From the NCBI RefSeq assembly GCF_009759665.1, contig NZ_WQNE01000020.1, forward strand, positions 1 through 64,000: a stretch of DNA of 64,000 bases, in the 5' to 3' direction. Both the position numbers and the translations under genes were made by a program. The stretch comes from Bradyrhizobium cajani. GTDB lineage: Bacteria > Pseudomonadota > Alphaproteobacteria > Rhizobiales > Xanthobacteraceae. Below are positions 35,342 through 44,539 of this stretch, one piece after another (position 1 is the first letter of the stretch; the number at the start of each line of letters is the position of its first letter). The notes below the pieces were generated by a model. That model did no database searches and was not told the origin of the DNA. It saw nothing but the letters and a program-made list of their open reading frames with translations.

Positions 35342-36097
35342 TTAGTACCTCGCGACGACAGGGCCGCCGAAGGTGTAGTTGAGGCGAACCGTCGCCATGT
35401 CCACGTCCTGCTTGATGCTGTCGCTGCGGGTGGTCACGCCGAGGAAGGTGAAGGTCTCGTTGTGCCTGCCCATGAACAGGTGGTTGTATTCGACGCCGAC
35501 CGACCAGTTCGGGGCGAAGCCGAATTCGATGCCGGTGCCGACGGAGCCACCCCAACGCGTTTCGTTCGCGTTGTCGAGCGTGACGCCCGCAAAAGTGCCG
35601 CTGTACTTGTTGTGAGTGACGGCAGCGCCGCCCTTCACGTACCAGAGCACGTTGTTCCAGGCATAGCCGACCTGGCCGGTGAAGAGGCCAATGGCGTCGA
35701 TCTTGGTGTTGTTCACCAGCGGGAAGAGCGCGGCCGGGGAGCTTGTGTTCGAACCCTTCAGATCAGCCCAGTCGCCCTGAGCTTCGAGGCCGAACACCCA
35801 GTTGGCGGACTGCCAGCGATAACCGATCTGACCACCGACGATTGCGCCGGTCGCATTGTGACAACCCTCGGCCACTGCCGGGGCGACAGCGACGAGGCCG
35901 ACACCGGTAAGATCCCAGCAATTGTGGCTCGAACCACCGCCGGCGTTGGCGCCGAGGTAGAAACCGCTCCAGTTGTAGACCGAAGCCACGGCCACCGGCG
36001 CCTTGGTGTATGGACGGGCCGCAAGATCGGCCGCCGAGGCCGGTGTCAACGCGCTGAGTGCGAACAGACTGGCCGAAGCCAGCAAGATCTTTTTCAT
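35342..36097 (-). CDS. Omp25-like outer membrane beta-barrel protein 2
   Basis: A 251-residue barrel with signal peptide (ILLASASLFALSALTPASA), the shared DLAARPYTKAPVAVASVYNWSG start of the mature protein, and the C-terminal VRLNYTFGGPVVARY. It carries the Cys pair NCWDL / EGCHNATG. The stop codon sits in a tandem 12-base repeat (35328-35351) that gives a second in-frame stop; the same arrangement ends gene 3, so it predates their duplication. Confidence 0.9.
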   Translation of the reverse strand: MKKILLASASLFALSALTPASAADLAARPYTKAPVAVASVYNWSGFYLGANAGGGSSHNCWDLTGVGLVAVAPAVAEGCHNATGAIVGGQIGYRWQSANWVFGLEAQGDWADLKGSNTSSPAALFPLVNNTKIDAIGLFTGQVGYAWNNVLWYVKGGAAVTHNKYSGTFAGVTLDNANETRWGGSVGTGIEFGFAPNWSVGVEYNHLFMGRHNETFTFLGVTTRSDSIKQDVDMATVRLNYTFGGPVVARY

Positions 36098-36275
36098 CTG
36101 ATTCCCCAGTTCCGTCTCTCTTTGTTGCCTTCCGCGAGGAAGAGCAGCGGACCCTACGACCCAACTGATGCTATTACTCTACACCATTGAAGCCAAAGGT
36201 TGTGTCACCAGGGCGCCACATCTCGCCGAAAACGCTAATGGCGGGCTGGCGTATATTGCTACGCGAGAAAACAAC

Positions 36276-36303
36276 AAAAAGGCCGGCGCAAGGCCGGCCT
36301 TTC
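36276..36303 (-). terminator. Intrinsic terminator of Omp25-like gene 3
   Basis: AAAGGCCGGC / GCCGGCCTTT stem with a 5-base loop (GCAAG), followed on the minus strand by a T-run. It lies 40 bases after the gene 3 stop. Confidence 0.85.
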
Positions 36304-36342
36304 GTAACGCTATGGCGTCGGAGACGAAGCTCAGTACTTTGC

Positions 36343-37032
36343 TCAGTACTTGGCCACCACCGGGCCGCCGAAGTGATAGTTGACGCCGACCTGCACGGTG
36401 TGGAAGTTGAGCGTGCCGGTGGGCAGGGCGCCGGAGAAGTACGTCTCGCCGCCGAGGCTGCGATAGAGATACTCGCCCTTGACCGACCACTGCGGCGCGA
36501 AGAACGCTTCGACGCCCGCACCGACGGTCCAGCCCGAGTGGAACTTGCTGTCCGACACGGACACGCCGAGCGCGGAGAGGGTGATCTTGTTGTCGATCCA
36601 GGCGTAGCCGCCGGTGCCGTAGAACAGGACGTTGTTGACGGCCCAGCCGATGCGGCCACGCACGGTGCCCATCGCGTCGGTCTTCGAGCTCGCGGTCGCG
36701 GTTGCAACACCGAATCCGGGGACAACGGTGGCGCCGGTCGCCGAGGCGCTGACATCAGCCCAGGAGCCATCGGCCTCGATGCCGAACACGACGTTGCCGG
36801 TCTGCCAGTTGTAGCCGGCGGTGCCACCGACGAAGCCACCCTTCATCTTCGGGTCGCCGGAACCGTTTTCCCAGGCGCCGCCACCGACGATACCGAGATA
36901 GAAGCCGGTCCAGTTGTAGACCGAAGCCACAGCCACGGGCGCCTTGGTATAGGGGCGCGCTGCAAGATCGGCGGCCGAGGCCGGAGCGGCGAGAGCGAAC
37001 AAACAGGCCGAAGCCAACAAAACCTTTTTCAT
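36343..37032 (-). CDS. Omp25-like outer membrane beta-barrel protein 3
   Basis: A 229-residue barrel with signal peptide (KKVLLASACLFALAAPASA) and the same mature start as gene 2 (DLAARPYTKAPVAVASVYNW). It lacks the Cys pair of copies 1, 2 and 4 and has shorter loops. C-terminus VGVNYHFGGPVVAKY. The ATG at 37032 begins the signal peptide; the open frame to 37107 is not used. Confidence 0.9.
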   Translation of the reverse strand: MKKVLLASACLFALAAPASAADLAARPYTKAPVAVASVYNWTGFYLGIVGGGAWENGSGDPKMKGGFVGGTAGYNWQTGNVVFGIEADGSWADVSASATGATVVPGFGVATATASSKTDAMGTVRGRIGWAVNNVLFYGTGGYAWIDNKITLSALGVSVSDSKFHSGWTVGAGVEAFFAPQWSVKGEYLYRSLGGETYFSGALPTGTLNFHTVQVGVNYHFGGPVVAKY

Positions 37033-37216
37033 TTCGACTTTAATCCCAGTCCCAGTTTCTGTTGTTGCCTTCCGTGCGTTGGAAGGGCAGCGGACGCTGT
37101 GGTCCAACTGGCCGCGTGCTTACACCAACAAAGCCGGAAGTTGTGTCTCTCAAAAGTCACAATAATTGCAAAAACGTCACCATTACTGACAGATCGTTGA
37201 ACGGCTCGCGTCCCAG

Positions 37217-37246
37217 CAAAAAGGCCGGCGCGAGGCCGGCCTTTGA
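37217..37246 (-). terminator. Intrinsic terminator of Omp25-like gene 4
   Basis: AAAGGCCGGC / GCCGGCCTTT stem with a 5-base loop (GCGAG) and a minus-strand T-run, 25 bases after the gene 4 stop. Confidence 0.85.
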
Positions 37247-37270
37247 TCTATCAGCGATATCAGAGAGATA

Positions 37271-38044
37271 TCAGTATTTCGCGATCACCGGGCCACCCCA
37301 GCGATAGTTCACCCGGACGAGGCCGATGTCGACGTCCTGGCTGATGCGCTCGGAGCGCGTGACAGCGCCGATCGGAGCGTTGATGAAGTTGCCGGACCCC
37401 GTGAAGGTGAGGTTGCGATTGCCGAGGAAGATGTGATCGTACTCGATGCCGAGCGACCAGTTCGGCGCAAATCCGAATTCGACGCCTGCACCTACGGTGC
37501 CGCCCCAACGGGTCTCGCTAGCCCGGTCGAATTCGAGGCCAGTCACGACGTCGTAGCCACGGTAGCGATCGGCGACAACCGCGCCGCCGCCCTTCACGTA
37601 GAACAGCACGTTGTTCCAGGCATAGCCGACCTGGCCGGTGAACAAGCCGAAGGCTTCGATCTTGGAGCGATTGCGGAGGAGGGTGTTGAACGTGCCGATG
37701 TTGTCGCCCGAGAAATCGGCCCAGTTGCCCTGGCCTTCAAGGCCGAACACCCAGTTGGCCGACTGCCAGCGATAGCCGAACTGACCACCGACCGTGCCGC
37801 CAACCGCGTTGTGGCACCCATCGGCGACGTTAACGCCGAGGGTCGGCGAGATGAAGTCCCAGCACTTGTGGCTCGAACCGCCGCCGCCGTTGATGCCGAC
37901 GTAGAAGCCGCTCCAGTCGTAGATCGCGGCGATCATCGGCGCCGGAGCCTTGGTGTAGGGACGCGCAGCAAGATCCGCCGCATTTGCGGGAGCCGACAGG
38001 CTCAACGCAACCACACCGATTGCACCAATCAAAATCTTATTCAT
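37271..38044 (-). CDS. Omp25-like outer membrane beta-barrel protein 4
   Basis: A 257-residue barrel with signal peptide (ILIGAIGVVALSLSAPANA) and mature start DLAARPYTKAPAPMIAAIYDWSG. Cys pair in HKCWDF / DGCHNAVG. The barrel end reads VRVNYRWGGPVIAKY. It is the most upstream of the four in the transcription direction; each copy has its own terminator, so they are probably expressed separately. Confidence 0.9.
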   Translation of the reverse strand: MNKILIGAIGVVALSLSAPANAADLAARPYTKAPAPMIAAIYDWSGFYVGINGGGGSSHKCWDFISPTLGVNVADGCHNAVGGTVGGQFGYRWQSANWVFGLEGQGNWADFSGDNIGTFNTLLRNRSKIEAFGLFTGQVGYAWNNVLFYVKGGGAVVADRYRGYDVVTGLEFDRASETRWGGTVGAGVEFGFAPNWSLGIEYDHIFLGNRNLTFTGSGNFINAPIGAVTRSERISQDVDIGLVRVNYRWGGPVIAKY

Positions 38045-38494
38045 TGCAGTCTCCCCAGTTTCGTCCGCTTCTTGAAAATCCCCGAAGTGGTTACTCAGGC
38101 GCGACGTCCATATGAATCAATTCCAAGCAGACCGTAGCCCAATGGAATGGCGGAGTCCGTCTCCCAAATGCAACACTCGCGGGCTAACTCAATGGCTTGC
38201 AACTTGATGAATGTTAAGCGCTTTTCCCGATGCTGGAACCAGAGGAGGTTTCCGCCAGTTCCATCATTGCCAGCGTCACGCGATCGACATGGCGTTGTCA
38301 CACTCGCCCTTGAGTTGTGCCGGAACAAATCTGGAACAAGCCTTCAGTCGATGCTATATGTGGGGATAACCTGAGGGGTGACGGGCTGATCGGCGTCCGC
38401 AAGCGTATAGGGTCGCCTCGACAGGTCGCAGGGGATCGCGCGGAGCGGGCTCGGCCTTTATGAATTTCAGTGGCATTTGGAGTGGAGAGCGGCG
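38045..38494. promoter_or_regulatory. 450-base divergent region between Omp25-like gene 4 and ssb
   Basis: No gene is supported. The left part should hold the barrel promoter; the right part holds the ssb promoter with its LexA box (38323-38337). The sequence around 38190-38240 is less GC-rich than the surrounding genes. Confidence 0.6.
38323..38337. promoter_or_regulatory. LexA SOS box of ssb
   Basis: GAAC-AAATCTG-GAAC, the complement of GTTC-N7-GTTC, 158 bases upstream of ssb. ssb is a known LexA target in alphaproteobacteria and the divergent partner uvrA (beyond the barrels) has a box of the same form. Confidence 0.8.
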
Positions 38495-38986
38495 ATGGCG
38501 GGAAGCGTCAACAAGGTCATTCTGGTCGGAAATCTCGGCAAGGATCCGGAAATCCGCCGGACCCAGGACGGGCGGCCGATCGCGAATTTGAGCGTCGCCA
38601 CCTCGGAGACGTGGCGCGACAAGGCGACCGGCGAGCGCAAGGAGAAGACCGAATGGCACCGCGTCGTGATCTTCAATGAAGGCCTCGCCAAGGTCGCCGA
38701 GCAGTATCTGAAGAAGGGCGCCAAGGTTTACGTCGAGGGCGCGCTCCAGACCCGCAAATGGACCGACCAGAGCGGCGTCGAGAAGTACTCCACCGAAGTC
38801 GTGCTCCAGGGCTTCAACTCGACCCTCACGATGCTCGACGGTCGCGGCGGCGGTGGCGGCAGCTTCGGCGAGGAGCCGGGTGGCGATTTCGGCTCCTCCG
38901 GTCCTGTCAGCAGCGCGCCGCGCCGTCCCGTTGCCGCCGGCGGCGGTGGCCGCAACAGCGACATGGACGACGACATCCCGTTCTGA
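38495..38986 (+). CDS. ssb: Single-stranded DNA-binding protein
   Basis: A 163-residue SSB that coats single-stranded DNA in replication and repair. The OB fold occupies residues 1-110 (NKVILVGNLGKDPEIRRTQDG, TEWHRVVIFNEGLAKVAEQYL, YVEGALQTRKWTDQSG), then a Gly/Pro-rich linker and the acidic tip DMDDDIPF that binds partner proteins. The start is the ATG at 38495 after GGAGAGC; an ATG 18 bases upstream in frame is unlikely. Confidence 0.97.
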   Translation: MAGSVNKVILVGNLGKDPEIRRTQDGRPIANLSVATSETWRDKATGERKEKTEWHRVVIFNEGLAKVAEQYLKKGAKVYVEGALQTRKWTDQSGVEKYSTEVVLQGFNSTLTMLDGRGGGGGSFGEEPGGDFGSSGPVSSAPRRPVAAGGGGRNSDMDDDIPF

Positions 38987-39381
38987 GATCGCGGATCGCA
39001 CGACCCGGAACGCGCTGACCAATTGGGCGGCGCCTGGTGTGCGGTGTCAGCAGTTCCCACTAATCGACGGCGCGGGCTCGGATTTTCCGGGCCCGCTTCA
39101 TGTTCGGCTTGAACTCAAATCGGCCTGCGATCGGTGCGACGGCACCCGGCAGTTTTTGGCAGCCGGCGAATGAGCTGTCGGGGAGGTTGGCGGTCAAGTC
39201 CTGCGGGCGTTACAGGCGGTTCCGCGACGCCATTTCCAGGGCTCTCCGAGGTGCCGTGACCGAGGCCCTAAGTCTCTGGAAAAACAGTCGGAAAAAGCGC
39301 TTTACTGGCCCCTTGCGAGGGTGGTTATCGGGGCCCCGATGCGCTATATGATTCCCAGACAAAACCTCACCGGATTTCCCC
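38987..39381 (+). other. 395-base region between ssb and gyrA with a terminator-like hairpin
   Basis: No gene is supported. A hairpin at 39072-39096 (GCGGGCTCGGA / TCCGGGCCCGC, one mismatch, 3-base loop) probably ends ssb transcription, though no strong T-tract follows. The rest, up to the TTG start of gyrA, should hold the gyrA promoter; AT-richer sequence is seen at 39275-39305 and around 39345. Confidence 0.55.
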
Positions 39382-42114
39382 TTGGCTGACGACGACAACA
39401 AGCCCGGCGACCAGCCGGCGCAACCCTCGGACATTCGCCCCGTCTCCATCCTCGACGAGATGAAGAAGTCCTACCTCGATTACGCCATGAGCGTGATCGT
39501 GTCGCGCGCGCTGCCCGATGCGCGCGACGGCCTGAAGCCGGTGCATCGCCGCATCCTGTTCTCGATGAACGAGGAAGGCTACACGCCCGACAAGAAGCAC
39601 AAGAAGTCGGCCGGTATCGTCGGCGACGTCATGGGCCAATACCACCCGCATGGCGACCAGGCGATCTACGACGCGCTGGTGCGCATGGCGCAGCCCTTCT
39701 CGATGCGCGAACTGCTGGTGGACGGTCAGGGTAATTTCGGCTCGGTCGACGGCGACCCGCCGGCGGCGATGCGCTACACCGAGTCGCGCCTGACCAAGAT
39801 CGCGCTGAAGCTGCTCGACGACATCGACAACGAAACCGTCGACTTCCAGGACAACTACGACGGTTCGACCAAGGAGCCGGTGGTTCTGCCGGCGCGGTTT
39901 CCGAACCTGCTCGTCAACGGCGCCGGCGGCATTGCCGTCGGCATGGCCACCAACATCCCGCCGCACAATCTCGGCGAGGTCATCGACGCCTGTCTGGCGT
40001 TGATCGACAATCCGTCGCTGACCATCGACGAGCTCAACAACATCATCCCGGGCCCGGATTTCCCGACCGGCGGCATCATCCTGGGCCGCCAGGGCATCCG
40101 TAGCGCCTACCATCTCGGCCGTGGCTCCATCGTGATGCGCGGCAAGGTTGCGTTCGAGACGATCCGCAAGGAGCGCGAGGCGATCGTCATCACCGAGATT
40201 CCGTATCAGGTGAACAAGGCGACGATGGTCGAACGCATCGCCGAGCTCTACAAGGAAAAGAAGATCGAGGGCATCTCCGACCTGCGCGACGAGTCCGACC
40301 GCGAGGGCTATCGCGTCGTCGTCGAGCTCAAGCGCGACGCCGTGCCCGACGTGGTGCTGAACCAGCTCTACAAGTTCACGCCGCTCCAGACCAGTTTCGG
40401 CGTCAACGCCGTCGCGCTCGATTCCGGCCGCCCGCAGACGATGAACCTGAAGGATATGCTGACGATCTTCGTCGGCTTCCGCGAGCAGGTCGTCACCCGC
40501 CGGACCAAGTACAAGCTGCGCAAGGCGCGCGAGCGCGCGCATGAGCAGGTCGGCCTTGCCATTGCGGTCGCCAACATCGACGAGATCATCAAGGTGATCC
40601 GCACCTCGCCGACGCCGGCGGCTGCGCGCGACACCCTGATGACGCGGAACTGGCCTGCGCGCGACGTCGAGGACATCATCACGCTGATCGACGATCCGCG
40701 CCACCGCATCAACGAGGACGGCACGATCCGCCTGTCGCTGGATCAGGCCAAGGCTATCCTGGAACTGCGCCTGGCGCGCCTTACCGCGCTCGGCCGCGAC
40801 GAGATCGGCGAGGAGCTCGCAAAACTCGCCGGCGAGATCGGCGACTATCTCGAGATCCTGCGTTCGCGCGCCCGGATCCTCGACATCATCAAGACCGAGC
40901 TCGCCGAGGTGAAGGCCGAGTTCGCCACCCCGCGCCGCACCGTGATCATGGAGCAGGAAGGCGAGGTCGAGGACGAGGACCTGATCCAGCGCGAGGACAT
41001 GGTCGTTACCGTCTCCCACGCAGGTTATGTCAAGCGCGTGCCGCTGTCGGCCTATCGGGCGCAGCGCCGCGGCGGCAAGGGCCGCGCCGGCATGCAGACC
41101 CGAGACGAGGATTTCGTCTCGCGCCTGTTCGTGGCCTCCACTCACACGCCGGTACTGTTCTTCTCCTCACGCGGCCAGGTCTACAAGGAGAAGGTCTGGC
41201 GGCTGCCGATGGCCGCGCCGAATGCGCGCGGCAAGGCGCTGATCAACATCCTGCCGCTGGAGCAGGGTGAGCGCATCACCACCATCATGCCGCTGCCCGA
41301 GGATGAATCGACCTGGGGCAATCTCGACGTGATGTTCGCCACGACAGGCGGCAACGTCCGGCGCAACAAGCTGTCCGATTTCGTCGACGTCCGCCGCTCC
41401 GGCATCATCGCCATGAAGCTCGACGACGGCGAAGCGATCGTCGACGTCCAGATCTGCACCGAGCGCGACGACGTGCTGCTGACTGCCGCCGGCGGCCAGT
41501 GCATTCGCTTCCCGGTCCCTGACGTGCGCGTGTTCACCGGGCGCACCTCGATGGGCGTGCGCGGCATCGCGCTCGGCGAGGGCGACAAGGTGATCTCGCT
41601 GGCGATCCTGCGCCATGTCGAGACCACCTCGGACGAGCGCTCGGCCTATTTGAAGATGCGCCGTGCGGTCGCCGGCGAAGCCGCGACGGAGGAGGCTCAG
41701 GCTGATGCCGAGGCCGAGGAGACCTCCGGCAGCTTCCAGCTCGCCCAGGAGCGCTATGTCGAGATGTCGGCGGCCGAGCAGGTCGTGCTGACCGTCTCCG
41801 TCAACGGCTATGGCAAGCGGACCTCGTCCTACGAGTACCGCACCACGGGCCGCGGCGGCAAAGGCATCGTCGCCATGAGCGTCAATAACCGCAACGGCAA
41901 CCTCGTGGCGTCCTTCCCCGTGGAGGAGGCCGATCAAATCATGCTGGTCACCGACAAGGGCCAGCTGATCCGCTGCCCCGTCGAAGGCATCCGCATCGCC
42001 GGAAGATCGACCCAGGGCGTGATCGTGTTCGACACCGCCGAGGACGAGCACGTTGTCTCGGTCGAACACATCACGGAAGAGGCCGAGAGCGGCAACGGGG
42101 CGAATGGGGAGTGA
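39382..42114 (+). CDS. gyrA: DNA gyrase subunit A
   Basis: Introduces negative supercoils with GyrB; GyrA breaks and rejoins DNA. The 910-residue protein has the catalytic tyrosine Tyr132 in AAMRYTESRL, the breakage domain with HPHGDQAIYDALVRM, and six C-terminal beta-pinwheel blades with a GyrA box (QRRGGKGRAGM) and acidic tail. It starts at TTG 39382 (MADDDNKPG), since no ATG or GTG is nearby. The residue equal to E. coli Ser83 is Gln93 (codon 39658-39660), while Asp97 (E. coli Asp87) is kept. An insertion of about 20 acidic residues (EEAQADAEAEE) lies near 775-785. Confidence 0.97.
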   Translation: MADDDNKPGDQPAQPSDIRPVSILDEMKKSYLDYAMSVIVSRALPDARDGLKPVHRRILFSMNEEGYTPDKKHKKSAGIVGDVMGQYHPHGDQAIYDALVRMAQPFSMRELLVDGQGNFGSVDGDPPAAMRYTESRLTKIALKLLDDIDNETVDFQDNYDGSTKEPVVLPARFPNLLVNGAGGIAVGMATNIPPHNLGEVIDACLALIDNPSLTIDELNNIIPGPDFPTGGIILGRQGIRSAYHLGRGSIVMRGKVAFETIRKEREAIVITEIPYQVNKATMVERIAELYKEKKIEGISDLRDESDREGYRVVVELKRDAVPDVVLNQLYKFTPLQTSFGVNAVALDSGRPQTMNLKDMLTIFVGFREQVVTRRTKYKLRKARERAHEQVGLAIAVANIDEIIKVIRTSPTPAAARDTLMTRNWPARDVEDIITLIDDPRHRINEDGTIRLSLDQAKAILELRLARLTALGRDEIGEELAKLAGEIGDYLEILRSRARILDIIKTELAEVKAEFATPRRTVIMEQEGEVEDEDLIQREDMVVTVSHAGYVKRVPLSAYRAQRRGGKGRAGMQTRDEDFVSRLFVASTHTPVLFFSSRGQVYKEKVWRLPMAAPNARGKALINILPLEQGERITTIMPLPEDESTWGNLDVMFATTGGNVRRNKLSDFVDVRRSGIIAMKLDDGEAIVDVQICTERDDVLLTAAGGQCIRFPVPDVRVFTGRTSMGVRGIALGEGDKVISLAILRHVETTSDERSAYLKMRRAVAGEAATEEAQADAEAEETSGSFQLAQERYVEMSAAEQVVLTVSVNGYGKRTSSYEYRTTGRGGKGIVAMSVNNRNGNLVASFPVEEADQIMLVTDKGQLIRCPVEGIRIAGRSTQGVIVFDTAEDEHVVSVEHITEEAESGNGANGE

Positions 42115-42117
42115 CGT

Positions 42118-42201
42118 GTAGCCCGGATGGAGCGAAGCGAAATCCGGGACGTCGCCTGTTGCAGGAAGGACCCGGATTGCGCTTCGCTCCATCCGGGCTA
42201 C
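42118..42201. repeat. Dispersed inverted repeat between gyrA and kup
   Basis: Arms GTAGCCCGGATGGAGCGAAG..ATCCGGG and CCCGGAT..CTTCGCTCCATCCGGGCTAC surround a ~20-base centre. It is a near copy of the repeat at the HAD gene 3' end (29585-29617). It fills the convergent gap and may act as a terminator. Confidence 0.78.
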
Positions 42202-42210
42202 GCATTCGCG

Positions 42211-44121
42211 TTAAATCTCCAGCTCAGTCCCGAACTCCACCACCTGCTTGGTCGGCACGCCGAAGAACGCGGCGGAGCGTTCGGCGTTGCGCTGGAGGAA
42301 GGCGAACACGCCTTCGCGCCAGACCCACATGCCCGGAACATCCTCGCGCGGGATGATGGTCTCGCGGCCGACAAAATAGGTGATGTCGGAGAGGTCGATG
42401 CCGTGCAGCTTGCCCTGGCGGCAGACGAGCTTCAGTCCCTCATAGATCGTCGGGTTCTGCATGAATCCGTAATGCAGGATCACGCGGGTGATTCCGGGAA
42501 TGATGTCGAGCACCTCGGCGCGGTCGTCGTCGGGGATGTGCGGGGATTCCTCGATCAGCACGGTGACCAGCAGCACGCGTTCGTGCAGCACGCGGTTGTG
42601 CTTGACGAACTGGGTCAGCGCCAGCGGCACGCCGCGCGGCGCGGAGGCCAGGAACACGGCGGTCCCGGGGAGCCTCGCGCTGCATTTGTTCACCGCGGTC
42701 TCGATCAGGTCCTCCTCGGGCTGGCGCAGCTTCGCGCGCGCGGCCTCCACCAGCTTCACGCCGGCGCGCCAGGTCAGCATCAGGAAGGCGACGAGGCCGG
42801 CGAGCAGCAACGGAAACCAGCCGCCCTCGAACAGCTTGACCGAATTGGCCGAGAAGAAGATCACGTCGATCACGAAGAAGGCGCCGTTGACGGCGACCAC
42901 GAGCCACGGTGAGTAGCCCCACTGGATCGCCACCAGCGCGGCGAGCAGCGTGGTGATCGCCATCAAGAGCGACACCGCGATGCCGTAGGCGCCGGCGAGC
43001 GCATCGGAGGTGCCGAAACTCAGCACGGCCCCCAGTGTTGCGGCGGCGAGCAGCCAGTTCACCAGAGGCACGTAGATCTGGCCGATCGCCTGGCTGGTGG
43101 TGTGGCGGATCTGCATGCGGGGCAGGAAGCCGAGCTGGATCGACTGCTGGGTCAGCGAGAACACGCCGGCGATGATCGCCTGCGAGGCGATCACGGTCGC
43201 GACCGCGGAAAAGGCGACCAGCGGATAGTGGAGGGCGTCGGGGCAGAGCTGGAAGAACGGGTTCTCGATCATCGTGGGGTCGGTGATCAGGAGCGCAGCC
43301 TGGCCGAAATAGTTCAGCACCAGCGCCGGCAGGCAGATGGCGAACCAGGCGAGGCGGATCGGCAAGCGGCCGAAATGCCCCATGTCGGCATACATGGCTT
43401 CGCCGCCGGTCACCGCGAGGAAGGCGGCGCCGAGGATTCCGAACGAGATGTGAAAGTCCTGGTGGATGAGGAAATTGAAGGCGTAGAACGGGCTGAGCGC
43501 TGCGAGCACCGCCGGCGCCTTGACGATGCCGTGGATGCCGAGCGCGGCCAGCACGACGAACCAGGCCAGCATCACCGGGCCGAAGATGCGGCCGATGAAG
43601 CCGGTACCCTGCTTCTGCATCATGAACAGTCCGATCAGGATTGCGACGGTGATGGGCACGACCGCCGGCGCCAGCGATGGCGCGTCGACCTTGAGGCCTT
43701 CGATGGCGCTGAGCACGGAGATCGCCGGCGTGATCGCGCCGTCGCCATAGAGCAGCGCCGCGCCGACGAGGCCGACGACGAGCAGATGCGCGCGCCAGGA
43801 GCCGGGCTTGGCGTTGCGGGCATGGAGCAAGGCCAGCAGCGCGACGATGCCGCCTTCGCCGCGATTGTCCGCGCGCAGGATCAAAAGCGCATATTTCAGC
43901 GAGATGATCAGCAGCAGCGCCCAGAGGATCAGAGAGGCAACCCCCAGGACAGCGTCGTGAGTCAGTGTGCCACCGTGGGCGGCCGCCTTGGCGGCTTCTT
44001 TCAGGGCGTAAAGTGGGCTGGTGCCGATATCGCCATAGACCACCCCAAGGGCGCCCATGGTCATGGCAAGCGGCAGGGGATCAGGGTGATGGCCGGAAAC
44101 GACTGCGGGCGTACTGGACAA
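42211..44121 (-). CDS. kup: KUP-family potassium uptake protein
   Basis: A 636-residue inner-membrane K+ transporter with about 12 helices and a ~150-residue cytoplasmic C-terminal part. Family blocks seen: ALGVVYGDIGTSPLYALKE near residue 27, the LRADNRGEGGIVALLAL loop, GDGAITPAISVLSAIEGL, and the C-terminal TAVFLAS..PLALTQFVKHNRVLHERVLLV. The protein opens with a short soluble N-terminus (SSTPAVVSGHHPDP). No regulatory partner is adjacent. Confidence 0.96.
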   Translation of the reverse strand: MSSTPAVVSGHHPDPLPLAMTMGALGVVYGDIGTSPLYALKEAAKAAAHGGTLTHDAVLGVASLILWALLLIISLKYALLILRADNRGEGGIVALLALLHARNAKPGSWRAHLLVVGLVGAALLYGDGAITPAISVLSAIEGLKVDAPSLAPAVVPITVAILIGLFMMQKQGTGFIGRIFGPVMLAWFVVLAALGIHGIVKAPAVLAALSPFYAFNFLIHQDFHISFGILGAAFLAVTGGEAMYADMGHFGRLPIRLAWFAICLPALVLNYFGQAALLITDPTMIENPFFQLCPDALHYPLVAFSAVATVIASQAIIAGVFSLTQQSIQLGFLPRMQIRHTTSQAIGQIYVPLVNWLLAAATLGAVLSFGTSDALAGAYGIAVSLLMAITTLLAALVAIQWGYSPWLVVAVNGAFFVIDVIFFSANSVKLFEGGWFPLLLAGLVAFLMLTWRAGVKLVEAARAKLRQPEEDLIETAVNKCSARLPGTAVFLASAPRGVPLALTQFVKHNRVLHERVLLVTVLIEESPHIPDDDRAEVLDIIPGITRVILHYGFMQNPTIYEGLKLVCRQGKLHGIDLSDITYFVGRETIIPREDVPGMWVWREGVFAFLQRNAERSAAFFGVPTKQVVEFGTELEI

Positions 44122-44281
44122 CGGCGACCCCCCGATGGAATCGCGCCCGGCGGGCCATTCCGACGGGCGCGAGTATCACGCAGTCTGCGACGAGACGTCG
44201 CAAATAGCCATCGCGTTTTGTTTTAGGGGGTCTCTTGGAATCTCTGTTGGAGCTTACCTGACGTGAAGCTGACAGATCCGG

Positions 44282-44539
44282 CTACGGGGTGCGATCGGCG
44301 GTCACGAGGCGTGCCTCACGGACATTGGTCTTGGTGCCGGCACGCCGCAGGCACGAGGCCTCGAAGTTCGGCCAGGCCTGCTGCGAGCAATCCTTGCCGA
44401 TGGTGCGGATGTCGAGCCGGTCGGCCTTGGCGAGCGGCTGCGGCACGCTGGCTTCGACCGTCGGGGCAAAGCCGGGCAGGAGGGTAAGGGCTGCGGCAAC
44501 ACACGCAGCGATCGCGATCGCTGAAAGAGCCTTGATCAT
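44282..44539 (-). CDS. Small secreted hypothetical protein
   Basis: An 85-residue protein with a hydrophobic N-terminus (IKALSAIAIAACVAAALTLL) that looks like a signal peptide or anchor, and a mature part with DRLDIRTIGKDCSQQAWPNFEASCLRR, two cysteines spaced 12 apart. The ATG at 44539 follows AGGGGA. Similar small proteins with a DCxxxxWP motif occur widely in bradyrhizobia; function unknown. Confidence 0.72.
   Translation of the reverse strand: MIKALSAIAIAACVAAALTLLPGFAPTVEASVPQPLAKADRLDIRTIGKDCSQQAWPNFEASCLRRAGTKTNVREARLVTADRTP

Noticed and set aside
35270..37250. Regularly spaced GGCCGGC repeats that could suggest a CRISPR or repeat array
   Set aside because: They are terminators of duplicated barrel genes, about 1 kb apart, not a spacer array.
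39367..41145. A 592-codon minus-strand open frame
   Set aside because: Antisense to gyrA, low-complexity Asp/Arg/His-rich, no motifs; a composition effect.
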